Origin: Campylobacterota bacterium | GTDB taxonomy: Bacteria > Campylobacterota > Campylobacteria > Campylobacterales > SZUA-545 | DNA length: 6,429 nucleotides | Reading direction: 5' to 3' | NCBI GenBank assembly: GCA_030836705.1 | Contig: JAUPLZ010000170.1 | Coordinates: forward strand, 1 to 6,429 | Shown: one piece after another, positions 1 through 6,429 of the stretch | Layout: every line of letters starts with the position of its first letter | How positions within the stretch are numbered: the first letter of the stretch is position 1 | The notes under the pieces: generated by a model | What the model was told of the DNA's origin: nothing | The model's database searches: none | Seen by the model: the letters and a program-made list of their open reading frames with translations, nothing else | Made by a program: the position numbers and the translations under genes

Positions 1-375
1 AAATGGGAGTTTGTCTTCATATCCAATTATTATCCATGAATACAGATCTTTTTCATTTTTCTTTAATTGTGCTAAATAGGAATTTTTCTTTGGAATAACC
101 TCTACAAACATGCCGTCTTTTTCAACAATCGGATTGATGAAAAAAAAGCTATTTTCCGTTTTTTGCGGATATGTAAGCGGTATCTCTTTGAATTTACATA
201 TATATCTATCTTGCGGATTTGTTGGAGTGGCTATATTTGTGCATTTAAACTCATTATTGTGCGTTATATTTAAAACGGAATATTGCCGTGAATCGTGCAT
301 ACCAGTAGATACGCTTAGCTCCAATCCAAAAACAGCAACAGTAAAAAAAAAGAATAAAAAATAGAGTTTTTTCAT
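1..375 (-). CDS. pflA: Probable paralysed-flagellum protein PflA, N-terminal part (cut by window edge)
   Basis: The first 125 codons of an open frame that continues beyond the left edge. Translation starts MKKLYFLFFFFTVAVFG, a Sec signal peptide: two lysines, a Phe-rich hydrophobic core and a probable cut after VFG (about residue 17), before LELSVSTG. The exported part seen is polar with alternating hydrophobic residues, which fits a beta-rich domain, and has two cysteines (about residues 45 and 60). The identification rests on this export signal and on position: directly downstream of nuoN on the same strand, where C. jejuni and H. pylori carry pflA. In that family PflA is a periplasmic protein of roughly 800 residues, with an N-terminal beta domain followed by TPR-like repeats, that scaffolds the flagellar motor and is needed for rotation. 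The repeats lie outside the window. The ATG at 375 has AAGG (388-385) nine bases upstream. Another secreted protein is possible, so the name is inferred mainly from synteny. Confidence 0.75.
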   Translation of the reverse strand, partial: MKKLYFLFFFFTVAVFGLELSVSTGMHDSRQYSVLNITHNNEFKCTNIATPTNPQDRYICKFKEIPLTYPQKTENSFFFINPIVEKDGMFVEVIPKKNSYLAQLKKNEKDLYSWIIIGYEDKLPF

Positions 376-376
376 A

Positions 377-401
377 AATCTACGCCTTTGGGGCGCAGAT
401 T
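377..401 (-). promoter_or_regulatory. Hairpin overlapping the pflA ribosome binding site
   Basis: In minus-strand RNA, bases 401-392 (AATCTGCGCC) pair with 386-377 (GGCGTAGATT) around a 5-base loop CCAAA: ten pairs with one G-U wobble. On the plus strand the same position is an A-C mismatch, so the structure suits minus-strand RNA. The GC-rich core stands out in AT-rich surroundings. The likely Shine-Dalgarno AAGG (388-385) is half in the loop and half in the stem, and the stem ends one base before the ATG. Only a short U run follows, running into the start codon, so it is a poor intrinsic terminator. A role in pflA translation or weak attenuation of nuo read-through is inferred. Confidence 0.55.
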
Positions 402-426
402 ATATCATAGTTACTTTTTAGTTCAA
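399..426 (-). promoter_or_regulatory. Candidate sigma-70 promoter for pflA
   Basis: On the minus strand a perfect TATAAT (404-399) is preceded by TG one base upstream (TGATATAAT, 407-399), an extended -10 element. TTGAAC (426-421) lies 16 bases upstream as a near-consensus -35 box and overlaps the nuoN stop codon. Predicted transcription start is about 393-391, giving a leader of roughly 16-19 bases before the pflA ATG. AT-rich DNA throws up -10 boxes by chance, but the extended form, the -35 spacing and the position right after nuoN make this better than random. It would let pflA be expressed apart from the nuo operon. Confidence 0.6.
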
Positions 427-1904
427 AAACCGCTTGCATCAACATGATTTAAAGCAAAACTAAGAAGAGGATCAATCGCAGTTATTGATAAAACAACAGC
501 AATAACTGCGATTGCCAAAATTACTTTTAAAGAAAATGTACCACTCTTATAATAAACAGTCCCGTCGTTTTGATTAGGATCTTTTAAGAACATAAAAACA
601 ATAAGCTTTAAGTAGTAGTAAATAGCAATAGCACTATTTAACGCCATTATAATCGCAAGATAAATATGATCACTCGCCAAAGCCGCACCGATTAGATATA
701 TTTTTCCCCAAAACATAGCAAACGGAGGAACACCAGCAAGAGATAGCATAAATACTCCCATTATTACCGCGCCAATCGGAGATACTTTCACCATGCCTGC
801 AAACTTGGTAAATGAGTGGTCATATCTTATATCAAACTGCGTGCTTTGATGTCTAGAAATCCAAAGCATTGCAAATGCTCCAAGATTTGTAAATAAAAAC
901 AATCCCCAATATAAGAAAATCCCAGCATGAGCCTCTGTGGTTCCCATGACAATCGCTGTCATAACAAAGCCGGCATGAGAGATTGAGCTAAATGCAAGCA
1001 TTCTTTTTACACCATCTTGAACGAGTGCTAAAACATTTCCGATAGTCATAGTCGCAACAGCACTTATCCAAAGAAGTGTATAAACCACATCATTATCAGC
1101 CGCTACAAGAAAATCGAAAAATCTAAGCGCCACAACAAAACCTGCAATCTTAGGCACAATCGACATATATCCAGCAAGAGGAGCCGAAGCACCTTCATAA
1201 ACATCCGGAGTCCAAGTGTGAAATGGAACCATTGATAATTTAAAACCAAGTGCAACAATTATAAATGACGAACCAAGCAGAACCAAAGGAAGATTTTCAA
1301 AATTATTTGCTTCAAGCACCCCTTTTATAGCATGAATCTCTACGCTTCCTGAAAGTCCATAAAAAATCATACTACCGAATGCAAACATGCCGGCAGCAAA
1401 CGCACCCATTGTAAAATATTTAATTGCAGACTCTAAAGACTTCTGTCTGTTGTGCATTGCAATAAGAGCATAAAGTGCCAATGAACCGGTTTCAAGTCCT
1501 AAAAATATCAATATTAAATTATCAGAGCTAACCATAAATTGGAAGCCGACTATCATAAATAGGAAAAAGGCAAAATATTCAGCAAATTCATACTCTTTAA
1601 ATCTACCGCCAGTTAAGGCAAGAGGAATAAACAAGAGTGACGCAACCAATATAATCAACTGGGAAACAATAGCTATGCCATCAACCAAAATTACATCAAA
1701 AAAGCCTCTGCCGACACTATTTATATCTATTAGCTGAAAGATCGAAATAAGCAAAACCACACTACTAACTAATACATAAAACTGCTTATCTTGTTTTTTT
1801 ATCAAATCTATAATCAATATAAAAAGAGCACCGCATAACACAGTAATTATTGGCATTATAGAATTTATATTTAAAGCATTAAGGTCGAATACTATCGGTT
1901 CCAT
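423..1904 (-). CDS. nuoN: Complex I (NADH-quinone oxidoreductase) subunit N
   Basis: Full-length, 493 residues, close to the usual length. NuoN is the membrane-arm antiporter-like subunit nearest NuoK and takes part in proton translocation coupled to quinone reduction. The protein is almost wholly hydrophobic with about 14 helices. Family hallmarks are visible: Glu138 in FLGLETGSLALYAL; Lys222 with the downstream histidine in FKLSMVPFHTWTPDVYEGA; Lys252 in IVPKIAGF, in the broken-helix region; the VKRMLAFSSISHAGF segment at 299-313; and Lys401 in PPFAMFWGKIYLI. These match the essential charged residues of E. coli NuoN (E133, K217, K247, K395). Its ATG overlaps the nuoM stop by one base (TAATG). 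A Shine-Dalgarno AAGGG (1918-1914) lies in the last nuoM codons nine bases upstream, so its translation is probably coupled to nuoM. It is the last nuo gene. Its stop codon overlaps the putative -35 box of the next gene. Confidence 0.98.
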   Translation of the reverse strand: MEPIVFDLNALNINSIMPIITVLCGALFILIIDLIKKQDKQFYVLVSSVVLLISIFQLIDINSVGRGFFDVILVDGIAIVSQLIILVASLLFIPLALTGGRFKEYEFAEYFAFFLFMIVGFQFMVSSDNLILIFLGLETGSLALYALIAMHNRQKSLESAIKYFTMGAFAAGMFAFGSMIFYGLSGSVEIHAIKGVLEANNFENLPLVLLGSSFIIVALGFKLSMVPFHTWTPDVYEGASAPLAGYMSIVPKIAGFVVALRFFDFLVAADNDVVYTLLWISAVATMTIGNVLALVQDGVKRMLAFSSISHAGFVMTAIVMGTTEAHAGIFLYWGLFLFTNLGAFAMLWISRHQSTQFDIRYDHSFTKFAGMVKVSPIGAVIMGVFMLSLAGVPPFAMFWGKIYLIGAALASDHIYLAIIMALNSAIAIYYYLKLIVFMFLKDPNQNDGTVYYKSGTFSLKVILAIAVIAVVLSITAIDPLLSFALNHVDASGF

Positions 1905-3433
1905 TATTTACCACCCTTAAAGATTGTGTTGTAATCATATAGCTTCTCTTTTGTTTCTTGAAATTGAGCTTTATGGTACATAAAATTAACAAGAACTTTA
2001 GCGCTTTGATTAATAGGCTCTAAAATCGGCTTTGGATAAATTCCAAGCCATAAAACCACAACCGTTAGCGGAACAAGAGCAAACATTTCATGCGGAAGAA
2101 GGTCTTTTAAGCCTCTATTTTTTTCATTTTTCACTTCACCAAAAAACGACTCTCTGTAAAGATTTAACATATATACAGCGCCAAGTATTATTGTAGTGCC
2201 GGCAATAGCAGTCATAACAGGTGATACTTTAAAGAAACCGACCAATGATAAAACCTCGCCTACAAACCCCATCGTAAGAGGAAGACCGACAGATCCCATT
2301 AACATAATTCCAAATATTACGCTATATCTTGGCATTACGGATGCAAGTCCGCCAAATTCACTCATATACTTAGTGTGTCTTCTATCATAAATTACACCGA
2401 CAAGCATAAATAGCGCACCGCTTATAATACCGTGTGAAAGCATCAAAAAGACACTTCCGCCAATACCTTCAACATTTAATGCGAATGTACCTAGCACTAC
2501 AACACCCATGTGTGAAACAGAACTATATGCAATAACCTGCTTCATGTCTTTTTGGGCAAATGCAACCATTGCAGCATAAACAATCATAACAAGAGCAATA
2601 ATAGCTATTGGAATCATAAAGTATACAGTTGCGTCTGGAAAAATAGGGAGCGAAAATCTAATAAATCCATAGCTTCCCATCTTTAAAAGAACCGCAGCAA
2701 GAATCACAGAACCGACTGTTGGAGCCATACCGTGAGCGTACGGTAGCCAAGTATGAAACGGAAACATCGGAACTTTTACCGCAAAACCGATAAACAGCGC
2801 TGCAAAAAGCCATAGCTGCATATTAAACGGCATTTGCAGTAAATGCCAATCGGTAATAGCAAAACTCCAATTTCCAGTAGCTTGATAGAATACATATGCG
2901 ATATAAAGCATTCCGACAAGCATTATCAACGAACCTGCAAAAGTATACAAGAAGAACTTAATGGCTGCGTAAATTCTATTTCCAGAACCCCAAGCTCCGA
3001 TTATATAAAGCATAGGAACAAGAGAAAGCTCCCAAAACACATAAAACAAAATCGCATCAAGAGAAACGAAAACACCAACCATTGTCATCTCAAGCAATAA
3101 TATCGATGCTATTAGATTTTTTAGATTTTTGGTTTCACTTAGTCCAATAATAGATATCATCGTCATAAATGTAGTCATAATGACCAAAAATAATGAAAAA
3201 CCATCAATACCCACATAGTAATTAATGCCCAGGCTGTTAATTAGCGGTATATTCTCAACAAATTGCATTTTGATATTTGCCATATCAAAATTATCCCATA
3301 AGAGCAGAGATACTAAAAACTCAATAAATGTCACAATAATAGCGTATGTTTTAATACTCTCTTTGGTCAACAACAAACCAAAGAGAGCGGCTACTACCGG
3401 AAAAAATATTAGTAACGAAAGTATATATTCCAT
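1904..3433 (-). CDS. nuoM: Complex I (NADH-quinone oxidoreductase) subunit M
   Basis: Full-length, 509 residues from the ATG at 3433, the same length as E. coli NuoM. It is the middle antiporter-like proton-pumping subunit, between NuoL and NuoN in the inner-membrane arm. Key residues seen: Glu135 in FWELSLVPM; Lys220 in FAVKVPMFPFHTWLPYAHG; Lys251 in AAVLLKMGSYGFIRF; the MKQVIAYSSVSHMG segment at 297-310; the HGIISGALFMLVGVIYDR stretch at 334-351; and Glu393 in GLPLTMGFVGE. The latter takes the place of the lysine found at this point in NuoL and NuoN, as is normal for NuoM. The last 25 or so residues are polar (QFQETKEKLYDYNTIFKGGK). The frame stays open three bases upstream to a TTG at 3436, but that is only two bases from the Shine-Dalgarno, so the ATG is preferred. 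It begins nine bases after the nuoL stop and its own stop overlaps the nuoN start. Confidence 0.98.
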   Translation of the reverse strand: MEYILSLLIFFPVVAALFGLLLTKESIKTYAIIVTFIEFLVSLLLWDNFDMANIKMQFVENIPLINSLGINYYVGIDGFSLFLVIMTTFMTMISIIGLSETKNLKNLIASILLLEMTMVGVFVSLDAILFYVFWELSLVPMLYIIGAWGSGNRIYAAIKFFLYTFAGSLIMLVGMLYIAYVFYQATGNWSFAITDWHLLQMPFNMQLWLFAALFIGFAVKVPMFPFHTWLPYAHGMAPTVGSVILAAVLLKMGSYGFIRFSLPIFPDATVYFMIPIAIIALVMIVYAAMVAFAQKDMKQVIAYSSVSHMGVVVLGTFALNVEGIGGSVFLMLSHGIISGALFMLVGVIYDRRHTKYMSEFGGLASVMPRYSVIFGIMLMGSVGLPLTMGFVGEVLSLVGFFKVSPVMTAIAGTTIILGAVYMLNLYRESFFGEVKNEKNRGLKDLLPHEMFALVPLTVVVLWLGIYPKPILEPINQSAKVLVNFMYHKAQFQETKEKLYDYNTIFKGGK

Positions 3434-3445
3434 CAATTCTCCTTA
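3434..3445 (-). promoter_or_regulatory. nuoL stop / nuoM ribosome binding site, decides the nuoM start
   Basis: The minus strand reads TAAGGAGAATTGATG. The nuoL stop TAA (3445-3443) runs into the Shine-Dalgarno AAGGAG (3444-3439). The spacer to ATG at 3433 is five bases; to the in-frame TTG at 3436 it is only two. This favours ATG and a 509-residue NuoM. Overlap of the stop and the binding site suggests re-initiation by ribosomes finishing nuoL. Confidence 0.8.
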
Positions 3446-5305
3446 TTTAGCCACATAGCTTAAAACTAATGCCAAAGCCAATACAACTAAAAAACCAAAG
3501 GTCATTAGTCTTAGCATCGTAGATAAATTACCAGTGTGCATTGCACGAGATTTCTCGCCGGCATTGTAAACAAACTTGGCAATAAAATCCACCGTAGCAT
3601 CTACGACCTTTTGGTCTATTTGCTGCCAAGCGATTTTCGAAAGCTTTGTATATGGCACAACAATACATTTTTCATATATATACGGAATATAGTATTGATT
3701 AGTTAGCATCTTATTAATCCAATCACTCTCCCATCTCTCGCTAAATCCACCGTTTTTGTACTTAAATACAGCAAAGGCAATACTTGCTATAACAAGCCCT
3801 AGTGTAAGAGCAATCAATCCATAAAGAGTATCATGTTCTACATGAGGCATGTAAATCGGAAGCTGTTGTTTTACCATTTCGACATATGAGTGTTCAAAAA
3901 ATCCAGCTACTATCGCAAGAACCAAAAGAGGGCTCATAGCCAAAAGCATAAACCAGTGAGCCTCATGCGGATGCGCAACAATACTTTTATATTTATCTTT
4001 TCCAAAAAATACAAGCATAATAAGCCTAAAGCTATAAAACGCAGTAAGCATCGCAGTAACTAAAAGAACTCCCCATAAAACATAATTGCCGCCGCCAAAA
4101 GCAACTTCAAGTATCTTATCTTTTGAGAAGAATCCGGCAAACGGATAGATACCGGCAAGCGCAACGGATGCCAAAATCATCATAATGGCGCTTACTTTCA
4201 TAGCACCGAACAAACCGCCCATTTTCTTTATATTTAACTCATCATGCATAGCGTGCATAACATTTCCAGCGCCCAAGAACAAAAGAGCTTTAAAAAACGC
4301 ATGAGTCATAAGGTGAAAAAGAGCAACCCAGTAAGCACCAAGCCCTGCGGCAACAAACATATAACCTAATTGCGACAGCGTAGAATAGGCAATAATTCTC
4401 TTAAGGTCATTATTTACAAGCGCCATTGTGGCCGCAAACATAGCAACAAACGCGCCAAGACATGCCACAAAATAACCTACTTCAGGAACCGCCATATATA
4501 TATCATGTGCTCTAACAAGCAAATAAACACCGGCTGTTACCATCGTAGCAGCATGAATAAGTGCTGAAACAGGCGTTGGACCCTCCATCGCATCGGCAAG
4601 CCATGTGTGTAGTGGAAATTGAGCGGATTTTCCCATTGCTCCGACAAACAACAATCCAGCAATCCACAACAAGATTGTTTCGCTCATTTCAGGTACGCTT
4701 GCAAAAACCTCTGTATATTTTACCGTTCCTAGATTCCAATAGATAAGCGCAATACCCAAGAGCATACCAAGGTCTGCAACACGGTTCATAATAAACGCTT
4801 CATTTGCAGCCCAGCTTGCACTTCTTTTGTGATACCAAAAACCGACAAGAAGATAACTACAAACTCCAACACCCTCCCAACCGATAAATAGACCAAGAAA
4901 GTTATCACTCATTACAAGTATCATCATAGAAAAAACAAATAGCGATAGATATGAGAAGAATCTATTAAATCCTTTATCATGCTCCATGTATCCTATTGAG
5001 TATATATGAACCATCGCTGAAACAATAGTTACTACACATATCATTACCGCAGTAATCGGATCAACCTGAAAACCAAAGGCAATATTAAAATTACCCATTG
5101 TTATCCAATCAAATAGTGTCGCTTCTACAATATTTCCAGTCTCTAAAACATACTTTAAAAGCACCAATGAGGCAGCCATTGAAATTAAAAGCAAAATCGA
5201 AGGAACTAGTCCTGCAATTAAAAGCTTCGGTCTTGCACCAAAAATACCGGCAAATATAGATCCAACTAAAGGAGCAAAAAGTGCTGTATATAGTAAATTT
5301 TCCAT
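3443..5305 (-). CDS. nuoL: Complex I (NADH-quinone oxidoreductase) subunit L
   Basis: Full-length, 620 residues, typical of NuoL. This is the most distal antiporter-like proton-pumping subunit of the membrane arm, the MrpA relative with about 16 helices and a long amphipathic lateral helix. Features seen: the N-terminal NADH-Q oxidoreductase segment with FQVDPITAVM (79-88); Glu144 in GWEGVGVCSYLLVGFW; Lys226 and the following histidine in GKSAQFPLHTWLADAMEGP; LKRIIAYSTLSQLGYM (301-316); His335 and Lys339 in THAFFKALLFLGAGNVMH; and Lys395-Asp396 in GFFSKDKILE. These correspond to E. coli E144, K229, K342 and K399-D400. Residues of about 525-590 are more polar and should form the lateral helix that braces NuoM and NuoN, followed by a final membrane helix (about 597-617). 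A Shine-Dalgarno AAGGGAG overlaps the nuoK stop just before the ATG, and the gap between the genes is ten bases. Confidence 0.98.
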   Translation of the reverse strand: MENLLYTALFAPLVGSIFAGIFGARPKLLIAGLVPSILLLISMAASLVLLKYVLETGNIVEATLFDWITMGNFNIAFGFQVDPITAVMICVVTIVSAMVHIYSIGYMEHDKGFNRFFSYLSLFVFSMMILVMSDNFLGLFIGWEGVGVCSYLLVGFWYHKRSASWAANEAFIMNRVADLGMLLGIALIYWNLGTVKYTEVFASVPEMSETILLWIAGLLFVGAMGKSAQFPLHTWLADAMEGPTPVSALIHAATMVTAGVYLLVRAHDIYMAVPEVGYFVACLGAFVAMFAATMALVNNDLKRIIAYSTLSQLGYMFVAAGLGAYWVALFHLMTHAFFKALLFLGAGNVMHAMHDELNIKKMGGLFGAMKVSAIMMILASVALAGIYPFAGFFSKDKILEVAFGGGNYVLWGVLLVTAMLTAFYSFRLIMLVFFGKDKYKSIVAHPHEAHWFMLLAMSPLLVLAIVAGFFEHSYVEMVKQQLPIYMPHVEHDTLYGLIALTLGLVIASIAFAVFKYKNGGFSERWESDWINKMLTNQYYIPYIYEKCIVVPYTKLSKIAWQQIDQKVVDATVDFIAKFVYNAGEKSRAMHTGNLSTMLRLMTFGFLVVLALALVLSYVAK

Positions 5306-5318
5306 CTATCTCCCTTTA
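5306..5318 (-). promoter_or_regulatory. nuoK stop / nuoL ribosome binding site
   Basis: The minus strand reads TAAAGGGAGATAGATG. The nuoK stop TAA (5318-5316) directly precedes and partly overlaps the purine-rich AAGGGAG (5316-5310), four bases before the nuoL ATG at 5305. The layout matches the nuoL/nuoM junction and fits re-initiation. Confidence 0.75.
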
Positions 5319-5618
5319 ACCGTGCATATTTTGAATCGAATCAAGATCAACCGTATTTTTTCTTTTATACAGAAGTATCAACAATCCAAGACCAACAGCA
5401 ACTTCGCTTGCAGCAATTGCAATTATAAAAAAGGCAAAAATCTGACCGCTTAAATCATTTAAATAGTGCGATAATGCGACAAAACCTATGTTCGCCGCAT
5501 TCAATAGTATCTCTGTAGAGAAAAAAAGCATAAGAAGATTTTTTCTTCTCATAACACCTATCATGCCAATTACAAATAAAATTGCTGAAACAATCAAATA
5601 GTGATTTAGTGTTATCAT
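5316..5618 (-). CDS. nuoK: Complex I (NADH-quinone oxidoreductase) subunit K
   Basis: Full-length, exactly 100 residues like most bacterial NuoK. It is a three-helix inner-membrane subunit, a relative of MrpC, that links the quinone-proximal part of complex I to the antiporter-like subunits. Helices lie at about 4-22, 28-50 and 58-84. Both conserved membrane glutamates are present at the E. coli numbers: Glu36 in FFSTEILLNAANIGFVAL and Glu72 in AASEVAVGLGLLILLYK. They are part of the central proton path, and Glu36 is essential in E. coli. The start MITLNHYLIV is supported by a one-base overlap with the nuoJ stop (TAATG) and by a strong GGAGG (5630-5626) seven bases upstream inside nuoJ. Confidence 0.98.
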   Translation of the reverse strand: MITLNHYLIVSAILFVIGMIGVMRRKNLLMLFFSTEILLNAANIGFVALSHYLNDLSGQIFAFFIIAIAASEVAVGLGLLILLYKRKNTVDLDSIQNMHG

Positions 5619-5630
5619 TATGCATCCTCC
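5616..5630 (-). promoter_or_regulatory. nuoK ribosome binding site within the nuoJ end
   Basis: The last nuoJ codons (Glu-Glu-Asp-Ala, stop) read GAGGAGGATGCATAATG. The GGAGG at 5630-5626 is the best Shine-Dalgarno in the window and the TAATG at 5620-5616 joins nuoJ stop and nuoK start. The acidic C-terminus of NuoJ is therefore written in codons that double as the next gene's binding site. An earlier ATG inside this stretch (5625-5623) lies directly against GGAGG and is too close to be the start. Confidence 0.8.
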
Positions 5631-6139
5631 TCTACTGATAAATCCATCTTTTTGCTAGCAAGCACAATACCAACAACCATGGCAACAAGAAGCATAACCG
5701 CCGCTAATTCAAATGGTATTAAATACTTTGTAAAAAGAACATATCCGATATTTTCCGTATTTCCGACACTTTCATTTGGAGGAAAAACAGCAACAACATT
5801 ATCCGCTATAATCGGTGCTGCAAATATAGCAACTATAAGAAGTGCGCTTAAGCCGCTTAAAACAAATACTGTTTTTGCAGAATGGGTGTTTTCTTTAATG
5901 ATTTTTGTTGAGTCAAAAAACATCATACCAAAAGCATACAAAGCCATAACAGCGCCACTGTATACAACAAGCTGAACAACGCCTAAAAATTCAGCATCAA
6001 GCAGGAAAAAAAATCCAGAAATAAAAATCATTCCAGCAGCCAACGCAGACAATGCATAAAGAGCATTATTTGTAGTTACGGTAATATAAAACATTACTAT
6101 CGTTAGCGCGGAAAATGTATAAAATGCAATAGCCTCCAT
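5618..6139 (-). CDS. nuoJ: Complex I (NADH-quinone oxidoreductase) subunit J
   Basis: Full-length, 173 residues, near the usual 165-185. NuoJ is a five-helix inner-membrane subunit next to NuoK, NuoA and NuoH; its third helix undergoes a conformational change during coupling. Helices are visible at about 3-22, 27-46, 54-75, 90-112 and 140-161. The signature third helix reads FLGVVQLVVYSGAVMALYAF, with Tyr60 at the place of E. coli Tyr59, followed by GMMFFD. The last helix has Glu144 in LIPFELAAVMLLVAMVVGIV, also typical. The loop before it (about 113-138, with FPPNESVGNTEN) is polar. The ATG at 6139 follows a purine-rich AAAGGGGAGA that abuts the nuoI stop, with ten bases between the genes. 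The end overlaps nuoK by one base. Confidence 0.97.
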   Translation of the reverse strand: MEAIAFYTFSALTIVMFYITVTTNNALYALSALAAGMIFISGFFFLLDAEFLGVVQLVVYSGAVMALYAFGMMFFDSTKIIKENTHSAKTVFVLSGLSALLIVAIFAAPIIADNVVAVFPPNESVGNTENIGYVLFTKYLIPFELAAVMLLVAMVVGIVLASKKMDLSVEEDA

Positions 6140-6149
6140 ATCTCCCCTT

Positions 6150-6429
6150 TTAATATGCTAATGGTGTTTTTTTAACAAGCTTATCAGCCTCTTTGCTTGG
6201 CGCACCAAAGCCTTGAAACTCTTTTTGCTCTTTTAATCTATCAAGTGGCGTAAGCATGTCCTCTTTAAGGGCAAAATGCGCTCTTTGCTCACTTGTATTT
6301 TCATATCTATCGCCATGAACAATCGCTAATTCCGGACAAACATCAGCACAATACCCGCAATAGATACATCTACCGAAGTTAATTGTATAGTTTGATGCTA
6401 CTTTTCTATTATTTTCATCTATTTTTGTA
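6150..6429 (-). CDS. nuoI: Complex I (NADH-quinone oxidoreductase) subunit I, C-terminal part (cut by window edge)
   Basis: The last 92 codons and the stop of the ferredoxin-like subunit; the start lies beyond the right edge. NuoI sits in the peripheral arm on the cytoplasmic face and holds two [4Fe-4S] clusters (N6a and N6b) that carry electrons to NuoB and quinone. The visible part includes INFGRCIYCGYCADVCPELA, the second C-x2-C-x2-C-x3-C-P motif of the family. The INFGRC lead-in matches the E. coli INFSRC site. The first motif must lie outside the window. After the cluster comes a charged tail of about 60 residues (HFALKEDMLTPLDRLKEQ, then QGFGAPSKEADKLVKKTPLAY), similar in length to other NuoI tails. 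The nuoJ start is ten bases downstream. Confidence 0.96.
   Translation of the reverse strand, partial: TKIDENNRKVASNYTINFGRCIYCGYCADVCPELAIVHGDRYENTSEQRAHFALKEDMLTPLDRLKEQKEFQGFGAPSKEADKLVKKTPLAY

Noticed and set aside
110..364. Plus-strand open frame of 84 codons
   Set aside because: It lies antisense to a minus-strand frame that starts with a clear signal peptide and stays open to the window edge; no ribosome binding site or recognisable product.
377..401. Hairpin read as the intrinsic terminator of the nuo operon
   Set aside because: The stem is good but it is followed only by UUU running into AUG of the next gene, with no U tract; partial attenuation remains possible.
2196..3458. Plus-strand open frames of 64, 85 and 77 codons inside or across nuoM
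   Set aside because: Antisense shadows of nuoM with no protein-like composition or start signals.
4370..4746. Two short plus-strand open frames
   Set aside because: Antisense to the most conserved part of nuoL; Arg/Lys/Cys-rich translation resembles no family.
5652..5975. Plus-strand open frame of 107 codons
   Set aside because: Fully antisense to nuoJ, whose family motifs are clear; low-complexity Thr/Ala/Ser translation typical of a shadow frame.
1..6429. Mobile elements, CRISPR arrays, tRNA genes or an unknown defence system
   Set aside because: Nearly every base belongs to a recognised nuo gene or the exported flagellar candidate; no repeats, integrase or RNA gene seen.

Overview
The window is the 3' end of a complex I (nuo) operon on the minus strand, running from nuoI (cut by the right edge) through nuoJ, nuoK, nuoL, nuoM and nuoN. 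It is followed by the start of a same-strand gene, cut by the left edge, that is most likely pflA, a periplasmic flagellar motor protein. The AT-rich DNA, the wording of the Nuo proteins and above all the nuoN-pflA adjacency point to a Campylobacterota genome (Campylobacter/Helicobacter relatives). From memory, C. jejuni (Cj1566c-Cj1565c) and H. pylori (HP1273-HP1274) have the same order. I cannot name the species.

Layout, reading the minus strand from high to low coordinates: nuoI C-terminal part (6429-6150), nuoJ (6139-5618), nuoK (5618-5316), nuoL (5305-3443), nuoM (3433-1904), nuoN (1904-423), a 47-base gap (422-376) holding most of a promoter-like signal and a hairpin, then pflA (375 to the edge). 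The nuo genes are packed with 1-base TAATG overlaps (J/K and M/N) or 9-10 base gaps in which stop codon and Shine-Dalgarno overlap or abut. There is no room for internal terminators, so this is one translationally coupled transcript. No stretch over 300 bases lacks a gene.

NuoI carries a [4Fe-4S] cluster of the peripheral electron-transfer arm. NuoJ and NuoK are small membrane subunits near the quinone site. NuoL, NuoM and NuoN are three homologous antiporter-like proton-pumping subunits. All the key membrane Glu and Lys residues I looked for are present, so this looks like a working pump. The electron donor cannot be judged here: in Campylobacter and Helicobacter the NADH-binding subunits NuoE/F are replaced, and that part of the operon lies outside the window.

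I see no new biological system. The most interesting spot is the nuoN-pflA junction. An extended -10 promoter overlaps a 10-bp hairpin that would hide pflA's ribosome binding site in read-through nuo mRNA but could not form in a transcript starting at the local promoter. Two T homopolymers early in pflA are a second point of interest.
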